From: Cudoniella acicularis
Lineage: Eukaryota > Ascomycota > Leotiomycetes > Helotiales > Helotiaceae
Direction of reading: 5' to 3'
Assembly (NCBI GenBank): GCA_013054445.1
Contig: JAAMPI010000761.1
Location: 1 to 26,519, forward strand
DNA: 26,519 bases
Shown here: positions 1 through 8,736 of the stretch, piece after piece
How positions within the stretch are numbered: the stretch's first letter is position 1
How the letters are laid out: every line of letters begins with the position of its first letter
Notes under the pieces: generated by a model
The model's input: the letters and a program-made list of their open reading frames with translations, nothing else
Database searches by the model: none
What the model was told of the DNA's origin: nothing
Position numbers and translations under genes: made by a program

Positions 1-495
1 GTATAAGGGGATTAATACTGGTATGTTTTTTCTTTTTCAATTTCTCCTTGTTTCTTTTCGGGGGCCTGTGGTTTTCAGGGAAGTGCTCGAGGCCTTCGCG
101 ATCAGATCTTAGTTGAGAAGAGCGAATTGAGAATTAGGAGGAGTTAAACGCTTTGGGAAGGAGATGTGCTAATAACATTATGTTCATGTAGGAAAATTAT
201 TAGTGGAAGTCAAAGCTCCCGAGGACGAAAACGTTGGATCGAGACTTTAGGCTACTCTCTCTGTTCTCACCACAACAAACCGTGTACCTCTTAACATATA
301 AATATGTAGAACTTCTTAAATCGTAAGCAAGCACTCTAAGAATAGCTGCAACATTTAATTATACCGGCCTAATCTCTTTGAAATTCCTACGTCCCCGTTT
401 TTCTTCATCCTATCTACCGCCTTTTACTCGGCTGGATTTTTGCTAAGGGCCGTACTCCTGGGCAAAATCTTCTACCGCCACTCAACCTTTTTATC
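1..495. other. Leader region without an assignable gene
   Basis: No convincing coding frame was found. Immediately before the P-loop ORF the frame reads Leu-Phe-Ile-stop-Met. The stop TAG at 496-498 could be the end of an intron (pyrimidine-rich tract, branch-like CTCAAC at 481) or a mutated CAG codon. A GTATGT donor-like string occurs at 21, but an intron from there to 498 would be much longer than the others in this window. Confidence 0.4.
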
Positions 496-498
496 TAG

Positions 499-906
499 AT
501 GTCGGGTGCACCAGGCTCCGGGAAGAGCATGATGGCGATGCTGCTGCAGCAAGCGATTGGCGGACTGGTTATTGATCATGATATAATCAGATCCTCCCTT
601 CTCGAAGACAACGACGTCTCTTTTGACCAGGTTGTGAAAAGCGCCTATCGCCCCCAATGGGCACTCGCCGAGCATGTGGTCAAGCAAGGGTTGAATGTCA
701 CTGTTGATAGCACCTGCAACTTCCTAGAGGTTATCGATCAGGGATCCAAGCTCGCTAAACGATATGATTTTGCCTACTGTTATATCGAGTGCAAGGTCAA
801 GGACATCAACCTGTTGGATGAAAGGCCGCGCACCAGAGCCCCGATGAAGAGTCAGCGAACTGGTGTGGATCGTCCCCCAAAGCTAGTGCACAGGCGGGAT
901 AAGTGA
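499..906 (+). pseudogene. P-loop AAA-type ATPase/kinase-like protein (AAA_33-like), probably broken
   Basis: The 135-residue frame begins MSGAPGSGKS, a textbook Walker A motif (GxPGSGKS). It continues with an IDHD acidic strand near residue 26, a DSTCN strand near residue 71, and a basic RTRAP..SQRTGV segment near residue 112. This layout matches fungal P-loop phosphotransferase-like proteins of the AAA_33/zeta-like group, which bind ATP; their substrates are usually unknown. Family members run on past the SQRT segment, but here the frame ends after a short unrelated tail. Another frame just downstream (about 931-1000) reads like continued coding sequence broken by TGA and TAG. A TAG also sits directly before the ATG, so the start may be an internal methionine or the first base of a second exon. 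I judge it a decayed copy, though a gene with unrecognised introns is possible. Confidence 0.6.
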
Positions 907-1114
907 GCCATATGGTCTCGTGATTGGACATAGCACGTGACTTATGCGCGAATTTGGTATAAAACCACTTCCTGCTTCTCAAAATTAGCCTTCTCTCCTT
1001 AGCTTTGTATTTTAGGTTACAAACCAATGTTACAGTCGCTAGTAAAATCGGCTTCCGTCTTCATCACTTCTAGAATTTAAACTATGCCACATTGCCAAGG
1101 CCTTACTGACCGCA

Positions 1115-1345
1115 CTAGCATACATAGTTATGGCTAGCTTCTCCCAGCCATGCACGCCTAAGCCATACCTCCATAATTTCACGTGCGAGCCAAATCAACT
1201 TCGTCAGATTTGTCGGAGGCAGGTCTATTGCGGCAAGCTTCGACTTAACAAATCTCTTATTTGCACCATTAAGCACACGATAAATGCGTAATATCCCACG
1301 AATATGCAGCCCAGCCTGTTTAATATTATCTTTAAGCCATTTACA
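1115..1345 (-). pseudogene. Orphan 76-codon reading frame without a start codon
   Basis: On the minus strand a frame stays open for 76 codons between a TAG at 1346-1348 and a TAG at 1115-1117. It has no ATG except one late internal Met. The translation has normal protein-like composition, with segments such as KWLKDNIKQAGLHIRGIL and TKLIWLAREIMEVWLRRAWL, the second resembling an amphipathic helix. I do not recognise the family. It may be an internal exon or a gene fragment. It lies downstream of the HET gene on the same strand, about 310 nt past that gene's stop, and could be a remnant of another copy. Coding potential is judged by eye only. Confidence 0.3.
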
Positions 1346-1389
1346 CTAGGGTTATATTTGAATAAAAGAGTGGGACGTCTTGGTTAACG

Positions 1390-1475
1390 GTCGGAGAGGC
1401 TCATAATAATGAGGAGATTGTCAAATTGATTTAGGAGAAAGGTGTCATAGAGCAAATAGTCGATTCTGAAGTATA
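1390..1475 (+). pseudogene. Ankyrin-repeat-like relic
   Basis: The plus frame through 1396 reads EAHNNEEIVKLI, then a TAG at 1432-1434, then EKGVIEQ. The spacing (A-H-N-x-E-x-I-V-K-L-x-x-E-K-G) matches the second half of an ankyrin repeat, where the stop occupies a position usually filled by Leu. Only one repeat is visible, so the call is weak. Confidence 0.3.
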
Positions 1476-1660
1476 CTTTCTTCTCAGAAAATACCTTTTG
1501 CCCATATCAAAGTCAGCGGCAGTCCTCTTGACCCAATAAGACTATGAATTCAATGCCACCGTTTTAAACACTTCTGCTACAGGTCGAACAAAATGCAAAT
1601 GATTTTATGCTATAAAATACTAAAATGAACACACTGCTAAGATTACAAAAACTATCGCTA

Positions 1661-3480
1661 TTATCTTGTCAAGAGCTGAAGCGTAGCTATATCAAGGAAA
1701 AACGTCATATGAGCCTGGCACTCCGAAATAGAAGAGAACTCGGGAGAGGAGTAGCTTAATTTACCGTGTTTCTTATCATAAACCCAGCTAAGCATCTGCT
1801 GTTTTGCAATCACAGCTCGGCCTATCAACTTGTAGCCAAATTCAAATGACCTCACTATGACCGCCACATCACAGTGCAGAAATCGGCAGACAAGGTCGCC
1901 AGGCTGTACCTCTCTAGGAGCAATGCCAATATCGCCATCGCATGTTGCAAAGAGGTAAGGGCGAGTTTGAGAATACTTGCCAGCATAAATATCCGACTCT
2001 GTACTTTGTTCATACCTGTCTGAGAGAATTGTCAAGTCTGCGAGTTGGTTGAGTTCCACGGACCCCTGCAAGGCCAGACCGTGGAAGGTAATGATTCTAC
2101 CCCTTTCGGTCGCTTCGAAAGTGGCAAAAGACTCCACCAGACTGCTTAGTTCATCCTTATATCTATTCCCGCTCCCAGGTGGAAATCTCTCTTAATCCAC
2201 AGATCTCTCTCTTTCCGCGATGACATCTCATTACTACACTCGGGCCCTATTGACGCCACAGATCCTCCCCAGAATCCTACTATGCGAATTAAATCACCAC
2301 CGCGATGGGATGGCGAATCCCTAAGGTCTAGTTGAGCGGTACAATCCTCATCTTCGCCGGCGAGAGGATGCCATAGTATCCATTGAAGTTGCTGACTGAA
2401 GCTTACTATAGAGCAATAGTCGACCTCGTGAGTAACAGATACTCCATTCAGAAAGTTTTCATATTGAAACCGAATAACATCCTCATAAACATCGAATAAG
2501 GACTTTGAGTAGTCTGCTGTTAAGTTTCCCTCCCGGCAGTCATCGGCCAAACCAAGCAGCCCACACACCTTGTCGCGAGGATCTAAGCATAGAGAGCCCT
2601 TGCAGGTTTCTAGCAAATCTTTTAGGAAGCAGTTCAAACCATCTCGGGCCATTCTCTGCCGGACAAGTTGAAAAGCAACGCTTCTTTGAAGATCGTTCGG
2701 AAGCACTTGATAACAATTTGCAAAGTCGTCCCATTCGATATGATCCCTACCCCAATGAATCCTTAAATTTTGTGCTAATCCAATCTCTTGAACAATCCAG
2801 AGTCTTGTCCAATAAGAATTTCTGCACATATGTCTGATAGGTTCCCAGGGGACTTGGGCAGAATGCCTAACAGAATTGGGGTGACTCCGCTCGTAGCGTT
2901 CGAACTCGAGATTGATAGATGCGATAGTACGTAGTGCATCTACACCTTGATCCGTTCCTTGGCCAAGCCACACCAGTACTCTGTGTGCTGAGCTGTATAT
3001 TGCGCTCATGTGACGGACTTGGTGGTTTCGCTCATGAATATTCTGTTGATCGATACATATCGCGTCAATCCAGAGCCGCCGCGGCGACTCCTCCCGAAGA
3101 TCATATAGTGCGTTCCATAGGTTGTCTCTGACAAAGAAACTCATTCCATCGATGAAAATTTTCTTTGATGCTTCGGAGTGCCCCCACTCGTAAGATAGTG
3201 CCTCGTAGGTACGCTCCGATATGGAGGTAGAGATGATCATGTTGCATTCGACCCGATATGGATTTGACTCTCGACTTGGAAGCAGATCAATAAGGCGTAT
3301 TGGTGCTTGAGATAGATCTAGCGGAAAATGTGAAAATTTCGATTCACCCCTTGAAACAAATGGCTGCTCCAATGTCTGGGGCAATGCATTGTCCGTGTTC
3401 GACGTTGATGGGGTCTCCGATTGGGGTCGCCTTACGGTCTCAAGGGCTCTCCGCCTTCCGAGCTGACCAGATGTCTCCAT
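1661..3480 (-). CDS. HET-domain (heterokaryon incompatibility) protein
   Basis: HET-domain proteins mediate non-self recognition and cell death after fusion of unlike hyphae; many are uncharacterised paralogues. Exon 1 is 3480-2201 from an ATG at 3480. The HET core follows in order: YEALSYEWG (residues 92-100), LWIDAICIDQ (136-145) with ER at 150-151, VLVWLGQ (168-174), YWTRLWIVQE (223-232) and DPRDKVCGLLGL further on. Exon 1's own frame stops at 2146. The typical HET C-terminal motif (CDGDIGIAPREVQPGDLVC) lies in another frame ending at 1661. Removing a 59-nt GT-AG intron at 2142-2200 joins the two in frame to give 586 residues. The donor GTGGAT is weak and the CTAAG branch site sits very close to the acceptor, so a frameshift in the 45-bp overlap is the alternative. 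The first 55 residues are Ser/Pro/Gln-rich. Neighbours are relics, so this may be the only functional gene in the first 10 kb. Confidence 0.82.
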
Positions 3481-3804
3481 GATGATCTATAATTTGGTAA
3501 TTAAAACGACTTAGAGCTACGATATTCCATATTGATATATAAGGCTCCGCTCTCGAAAAGTTGTTGCCTAGCACAGGATATCCCTTCTACTACTTAAGCG
3601 GACCAATTAGAGCTAATTAACGTACATTTGCAGGCCTTCATCTTTTGCTTAAGTAAATAAATCTTCTGTTTATTAAATAGCCGTAAGCGGATTAATATTT
3701 CGAGTCGTAATAATTGTAGCCTCGCTTTGCCTTAGAAAAGTCGGCTAGTCATAATAGGCCTAGAGTTAGCACAGGCCGCTTGGCATTGTGGCTAACCGGG
3801 AATT
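3481..3804. other. AT-rich spacer upstream of the HET gene
   Basis: The stretch is AT-rich with many short TTAA/TAAT runs and no open frame of note. It contains the HET gene's promoter if that gene is transcribed. I could not pick out a reliable TATA element. Confidence 0.4.
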
Positions 3805-4128
3805 TCAACAGTTGTTCAGGGCGGAAGCCGATTTCGCTAGCGACTGTACGCTCCTTATAATTTGTGTCCCTAGTGAGTAGACTATTTTTAGACTAGAGGG
3901 GTTCGAATTTGGCTCCCCACCTTTGCTTTTAAGGGGGCGGGTTAGAGATGCAATAGTAAGATTAGTCAGCCAGTCTGCATTTGTTTCGATATAGATACAG
4001 TAAACTTCGAAACCGGCTTCTCCGCAAATACTCTCTGATAAAAAATTGGCCCCACTTTTCTCACCGACCTCTACGTGCAGCTTTGCCGCTTCCAGTAAAG
4101 CGTAGTGCAAGGGTAATGTTCCGATGTA
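3805..4128 (-). pseudogene. Ankyrin-repeat-like fragment
   Basis: The minus frame is open from about 4128 to its stop at 3805 but has no ATG at its head. It begins GTLPLHYALLEAAKLHVEV and continues EKSGANFLSES. The TLPLHYAL...A..LHVEV......GAN pattern is that of an ankyrin repeat, although the usual VKLLL segment is shortened to VGEK, as after a small deletion. The remaining 70 residues have no recognisable domain. Ankyrin repeats often accompany HET or NACHT domains in fungal recognition proteins, so this may be a leftover of such a gene. It could also be an internal exon of a gene I failed to assemble. Confidence 0.35.
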
Positions 4129-4199
4129 AAATCTTACCTCGGTCCGAGCTTTTCCTATTCAAGCCTCCAGTGCCTTGCGCGGAGTCGGCCGCGTTTGGT

Positions 4200-4750
4200 A
4201 GTGAGCCTACTTCGTGAAATAACTATGAAGATCTCGATCAAGTCATGGACATTATCAAACGTGAGTATCATGCAGATATGCCTTAGTGTTCTACCAAGCA
4301 AGATTCATAGCTGATATTTGCCATAGCCTTGTGCGAGATACATCAACCTCATTAGTAGACTGCGAACTGTCAGCCTTCAAAGAACTATTCTGTGCGCAAC
4401 ATCCAAAGAACAATTTCGTCTAATCGGACCATTCTTCTCGTAGAACCTATCTCTGCTAAGCTAACGTCGATTGTTACTATTTAGACGTCGTCAAATGCTT
4501 CGAATTCCATAATCCTCCATCCACCTCGAAATGCCCCCTAAACGCCTGACGCGAAATAAATACATGGTCGGATGTGTTGAGGAAGCGATTCCAGGTCACG
4601 TGCTCAGGGGTCGCCACCCGAAGGATTCAAAGGAAGTGGCGATGATGATTATGCCTTTAGATCTGTTGGAGGTAAGGGTATATAGTATACAGAAGATATA
4701 TCTATATAGTCGTCGGTAGGCGGCTAAGGTGGATGGCGGAAGAAGAGTCG
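4200..4750. other. Unassigned stretch with splice-like signals
   Basis: A donor-like GTGAGT at 4261, an acceptor-like CCATAG near 4326, and a branch/acceptor pair (GCTAAC ... ATTTAG) around 4458-4485 suggest an old or real intron-bearing gene on the plus strand. I could not build a consistent protein. A 62-codon ATG frame at 4531-4719 has no recognisable features. Confidence 0.2.
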
Positions 4751-4752
4751 AC

Positions 4753-5450
4753 TGTTAGGTCGAGAGTGATTCAAGTATGTGGAATAATAATATGATTTTT
4801 GACTTAAAGACTTATCTATCTACAAAGGGGTGAGCGGACTATATATACTACAAGTGTAGTTACTAGAAGCTTCTATATCTTAGAAATCAACGCTTATAAA
4901 TCAAAGCTTATAAATCAAAGAACAACCTAGAAGATTCTAGTAAGGTTTAAACCTTAAGCTTAGAATAGTGCTTATTACCTAATAATGCAACATATACCTA
5001 CGCGATCGCAAAACATGCGAATTTGCCTCTAATGCTTAGGCTCTGATAACCCCTAGCTAAGATCGCGAATATAAGAGCAGCGACTAAGAAACCCTGAATT
5101 TGAATCTACCGCCGGCCTATCTTTTCGATTAGAAAAATCATGAAGAAATGCCCCTTAATATATCCAGACAGGGCAATAATAAGATTTCTAATAGCGTTTC
5201 GTATTAAGCCATCGTAATGAGTTTTCCTAGTTGCGAAGCCAATGTCGACTAGTAGGACTAATTGATTAAGATTGGTTCCGCAGAAAGCAACATCAAGTAG
5301 GAGCCAGGTAGATATTGTACCGAGAAGTGTTTTCAGGTGCCTCTATTCGCTAAAGTAGACAAAGAATATATCGAGTTTTGCTTTCTGAGTTTGAGGTACT
5401 ATAAGTTTCTTAAGATTATTAGGCGCTGTTAGTACCGTTGGTAGGGTATT
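4753..5450. mobile_element. AT-rich decayed retroelement-like segment
   Basis: The interval is AT-rich and full of stops. A block from 4753 (TGTTAGG) to 4992 (GCAACA) has the TG...CA ends of an LTR, but the flanking five bases (TCGAC and TATAC) do not match. GCTCTGATAACC at 5040-5051 is close to the reverse complement of the initiator-tRNA primer-binding sequence used by Ty1/copia elements. The minus frame around 5190-5400 reads weakly like the end of a copia polymerase (LLVDIGFATR), with stops. Each clue is weak alone; together they suggest an old mutated retrotransposon on the minus strand. Confidence 0.3.
4892..4919. repeat. Perfect 14-bp tandem duplication
   Basis: GCTTATAAATCAAA occurs twice head to tail (4892-4905 and 4906-4919), inside the LTR-like block. 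Confidence 0.9.
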
Positions 5451-5451
5451 A

Positions 5452-5853
5452 GGCTCTGTGGGCAATCCGCACAGCTGCATTGCCTATAAGCCCGTAGAAC
5501 AGGAACCCAACGGCGTGATAGCAGGTTGGGAGCGATTGGTGACTCTTCTTTGTGATTCAAAACTCGTTGGTGATATAATTTTATGGCTGCAGGTGTTTGT
5601 CCAACTTCATTGTGCGGAAAAGTTCTCTTACCCCGCCGCTGCCCACTCGATGAAAACAGTCACTTAAAGCCCTGTTAAGCTCACAAATATATAAATCCAA
5701 GGATGTGCTAAAGTTAATCTATCTTATCTAGGAACTTCTATTCTATTAACACCAGTTCAAAAGCCACTCTATTTAGTTCTTAGATGAAGGATTACTAGTC
5801 GATTTACGACTTCTTCACTTAGATACTGTAACTTCCTTCTCTCGCGCAAGATA
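5452..5853. other. Spacer without an assignable gene
   Basis: A 69-codon plus frame at 5458-5667 starts with GTG and shows no recognisable motif. The remainder is AT-rich. It may hold an upstream exon of the following gene but I could not identify one. Confidence 0.25.
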
Positions 5854-6270
5854 TTGTTTGGCTGGCTGGCATCTAGTATCGAAGGTCTGTTTAAAATTTC
5901 CTATAACATCTTCCGCGTCGCCTATCTAAGCGCCCCTCGCGACCGCCATACTATCTTCATGGAGACGAGCGAGGACGGTCCTAGGATGGGCTTTCTATAC
6001 CAAGTCACAGGTGATATTCAGAGTGGAATGACATATGACTATAAAAAGGCCCGAAAGCCTGAAGAATCGACTACCTTTGCCAGCAAGGAGTTCCTTAGAA
6101 CGGTGACGTTTGCCGACTATCCCCGAGTTGCAAAAATTTGTAACGATATTACTCTGCCGAAGAAACAATTTCAGATGAATAGGAGATTGTATCCCCACGA
6201 GGCAATACGACGTTGTCAGGAATGGACGGCGGAAGCGGTGCAAGCTTTACGCGAAGCTGGAGTGCTTTGA
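5854..6270 (+). pseudogene. Conserved fungal small protein, start codon missing
   Basis: The frame encodes about 138 residues. It has the pattern of a widespread ascomycete small-protein family of unknown function: an APRDRHTIFMETSEDG segment near residues 27-42, YQVTGDIQSGMTYDYK near 49-64, KARKPEEST near 65-73, PKKQF near 102-106, and a conserved RRCQEWTAEAVQALREAGVL C-terminus. The length fits the family. The frame has no ATG before the first conserved block: the codon where the start is expected is TTG at 5854, the frame closes upstream at a TGA (5785-5787), and the first in-frame ATG (5959) lies inside the conserved region. The start has therefore been lost or is supplied by an upstream exon. 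The body has no internal stops, so decay, if real, is recent. Confidence 0.6.
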
Positions 6271-6437
6271 ACAAGAGAGGATACGGGATCAGTGGAGGCG
6301 ACAACGGAGCACTGACATGGAGTCAAGAATACGGCGACTGGTATCATGCAAACCCAGATGGAACATATAGTGCGCCAGCGCCGGACAGACAAGTGCGAGC
6401 ACAACCGCCACAAATGTCGAGTCCCACTCGAGGGTAA
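6271..6437 (+). other. Possible coding fragment after the small-protein gene
   Basis: In a frame different from the preceding gene, the sequence reads GDNGALTWSQEYGDWYHANP and then DGTYSAP. The W-S-x-x-Y-x-D-W-Y-x-x-N-P-D-G-T pattern recalls a short motif I associate with fungal hypothetical proteins. It may be the end of another gene or an unrecognised exon. Confidence 0.25.
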
Positions 6438-6879
6438 TTCAGGGTAAGGGCAAGGGCAGAGACTTCAAAGGAAAAGGCAGATAGAGAAGATGATGCGTTG
6501 CCTGACCAGAAAAATTTCTCAATTACTGCTATGCGGCTCTAAAAAACGAACCCGATCGTCCCAAACCTCATTCGTTTGGCAAATGTCTGCCAACCTCCTA
6601 AGATGCATTACAAGGTGTGATAACATGATTCCCTCTATGACCTCTAGCACAATCCATACCATATATCATCCTAGGAGCTTCCACGGACGACTTTCCCTTG
6701 ATCACTGCCAGTCATATTTCCTTGTCGGCATCCTCGGTGATCTGAAACCAAAAGGAAGCCTCATTAACCAATCATCTAGTGTTTTCCCGGCGTATACTTC
6801 CACTCCTATCCATCTAAAACCAATTCTCTCGGCGGGTTTCGGGCTTCTCCTTCGGCAGATCGTAGAATAAAAGAGATGC
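6438..6879. other. Spacer between plus-strand relics and the APH pseudogene
   Basis: Frames on both strands here (such as 6490-6870 plus) lack ATG context, domains or codon character. The interval probably holds the 3' flank of the minus-strand pseudogene. Confidence 0.35.
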
Positions 6880-7734
6880 TCAAGACCACAACTCAGTGCG
6901 GAACATCTCCATCCATGCATATTCATTTAAGAACGGCTCAAGAATCTTTCCCACCCACCTGTCCTAGTCACTGTCCCACCGGCCGCAAGAGAACATAGCT
7001 GTCGCAAACTCCCAATAGCTCGGATACCAACCAGAACACTCCCGGTCCAATATCGTCACCGAGTAATCCTCTTCAGCATCAGCGGGAGATAAATTGAGAG
7101 GACTCGTGGCCCTTTTTTGATCATGATGTTCCTCCGCTGAAAGTCGCCATGAGTGAAGACGGGTCCGTGACAGGCCAGTATAGAAGGGAAGATCCGATTG
7201 TAGAATTCTGCTTTCTGGGCTAGAAGGTTGTTGTAGATGTACTTCTGTACCACGGCATCGTTGAGATTTTGTTCGGTCTAGAAAGGCCCACCAATGCTAG
7301 GGTTTCGGTCGCCTGTCCAGAAGATAGGATCTTGGAGGCCACACTTCCCCAGGCCTCCGAAATATCCTGGAGAGGGAATACTGCGTAGCTGATTGAAAGA
7401 AACCCGTAACTGTGTTGCGATAGCTTCCTTCTGGTTCGTGCTCAGTGACTCCCACCGAGAATGAAGTGTGTCTCCTGCGACATCCTCCATAATAATGTAG
7501 GTAACTTTGTTCTCAGTGTTGGAATAAATTGCGTAGACGATTGGAACGCAAACAGTGGTTACTCGACTAACAAAGAGCATGTTTTGGCCTTCGATGAGAT
7601 TGACACCTGTACCGTACTTAACTACGAAGTGACGGTTAATCCGAACGATTTTGCGACTGCTGTCCTATGACAGTACGTCTTCTGAATTCTTGATGGCTTC
7701 CTTCGTTGGAAGAGGATGTGAAGGTGCTCGGAAG
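6880..7734 (-). pseudogene. APH-family phosphotransferase pseudogene
   Basis: Reading from 7734 down to the final TGA at 6880-6882, fragments line up with the fungal aminoglycoside-phosphotransferase/choline-kinase-like fold. They are, in order: IVRINRHFVVKYG (N-lobe strands with the ATP-binding Lys), NMLFVSR, TYIIMEDVAGDTL (hinge), SPGYFGGLG, then FTHGDFQRRNIMI, which is the HGDxxxxN catalytic motif. After that comes VTILDRE (metal-binding Asp; family members usually have DWE), GWYPSYWEFATA and a C-terminus ending ELWS. The frame is broken by TAG at 7665-7667, 7278-7280 and 6964-6966, the last replacing an expected Trp, and by a shift at a run of six T (7113-7118). A CTTTGCAG acceptor at 7735 suggests an exon lies upstream. 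Such proteins phosphorylate small hydroxyl compounds; no substrate can be inferred. The copy is dead unless the base calls are wrong. Confidence 0.85.
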
Positions 7735-7745
7735 CTGCAAAGTAA

Positions 7746-8736
7746 GAAAGTGTAATGCTTTCTATTGTGATGGTAGATCACTAACGACAACGACAATGAA
7801 ATTGAGGAAGGACAGATTAGATCTTAGGATTGTTTTCTTGACTGGGTTCTGGCAGCCTGAGAAGGCAGGCTAAGAGATCACGTATTTAAGAGAGGTAAAA
7901 TACGAGCCCTAAGACTTTTGTCGCAGATGTGAAGAAATATGATCTAACAAATGGAGTTCTACCTGCTTTAAAGCTATTGCTGTGCACTTTCTAGTTGTTC
8001 TCCAAAGAGATCCTCACATGTCTTGTGATGATGTACTTGCAGTTTCCATCGTGCTTGATGAACGTGTTCAAACCCAATTTCACATCCACCTCAAACTCTT
8101 CGACTTCTGCTACGACAAATGACCACTATGATTATGCAGCTAATGTCAAGAGAGACCAGTCTGGTTCAGCTACATGTCTTCACTATATCCTCACTGGATT
8201 TGGCTTCTTTGGCAACGTGAACTCAATGCAGGAGGCTCGGCAAATTGAGAGTCAACTGCTAGCTGGCCATAGCACTATTGAAGTTGGTGCTGAGGTCCTG
8301 ACCAATGTTGTCCAAGCTAGCTAGACCGGGCAAGCTGCATCAACCAGGTTCTCTCAAACGTGCGAAGGCAATCACTGGCGCCACTCGTTGCGCTAGTACT
8401 ATTACAGTAGGCTTTCAACACGAAAGTGAACCCAGCTGCAGCCACATGTGGCTAGGGACTGTGGCTGAATTCAAGGACCTCGTGTGCGTCATTGGCCTCA
8501 AAGCAATCGTCTCTAACGACAACAACAAAACAAAGGTAGCTCCTACATCTTGATAAGGCGATGAAAGCTTCTATCTACGTCAATCGCGACGCACAGCATG
8601 ATCCTATCAAAGATCTTGATAGTATATTCGTCAAGGGACAGCCCGCAAGGGCGCCACGAACCCGATGGTAGTCGCGGCGGGAAGTCGAGACCATTTCCAC
8701 TTCCTCTCCGGCATCATCATCAACAACACCATCAAT
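7746..8736. other. About 1 kb without an assignable gene
   Basis: Plus-strand frames at 7995-8324 (TTG start) and 8305-8553 are open with fairly protein-like composition. I recognise no domain, and neither has a supported start or splice structure. They could be remnants of one gene across a frame change. Confidence 0.25.

Noticed and set aside
3880..3930. tRNA T-arm-like string GGTTCGAATTTGG
   Set aside because: No matching acceptor stem, A box or anticodon stem was found upstream; it lies inside the ankyrin-like frame.
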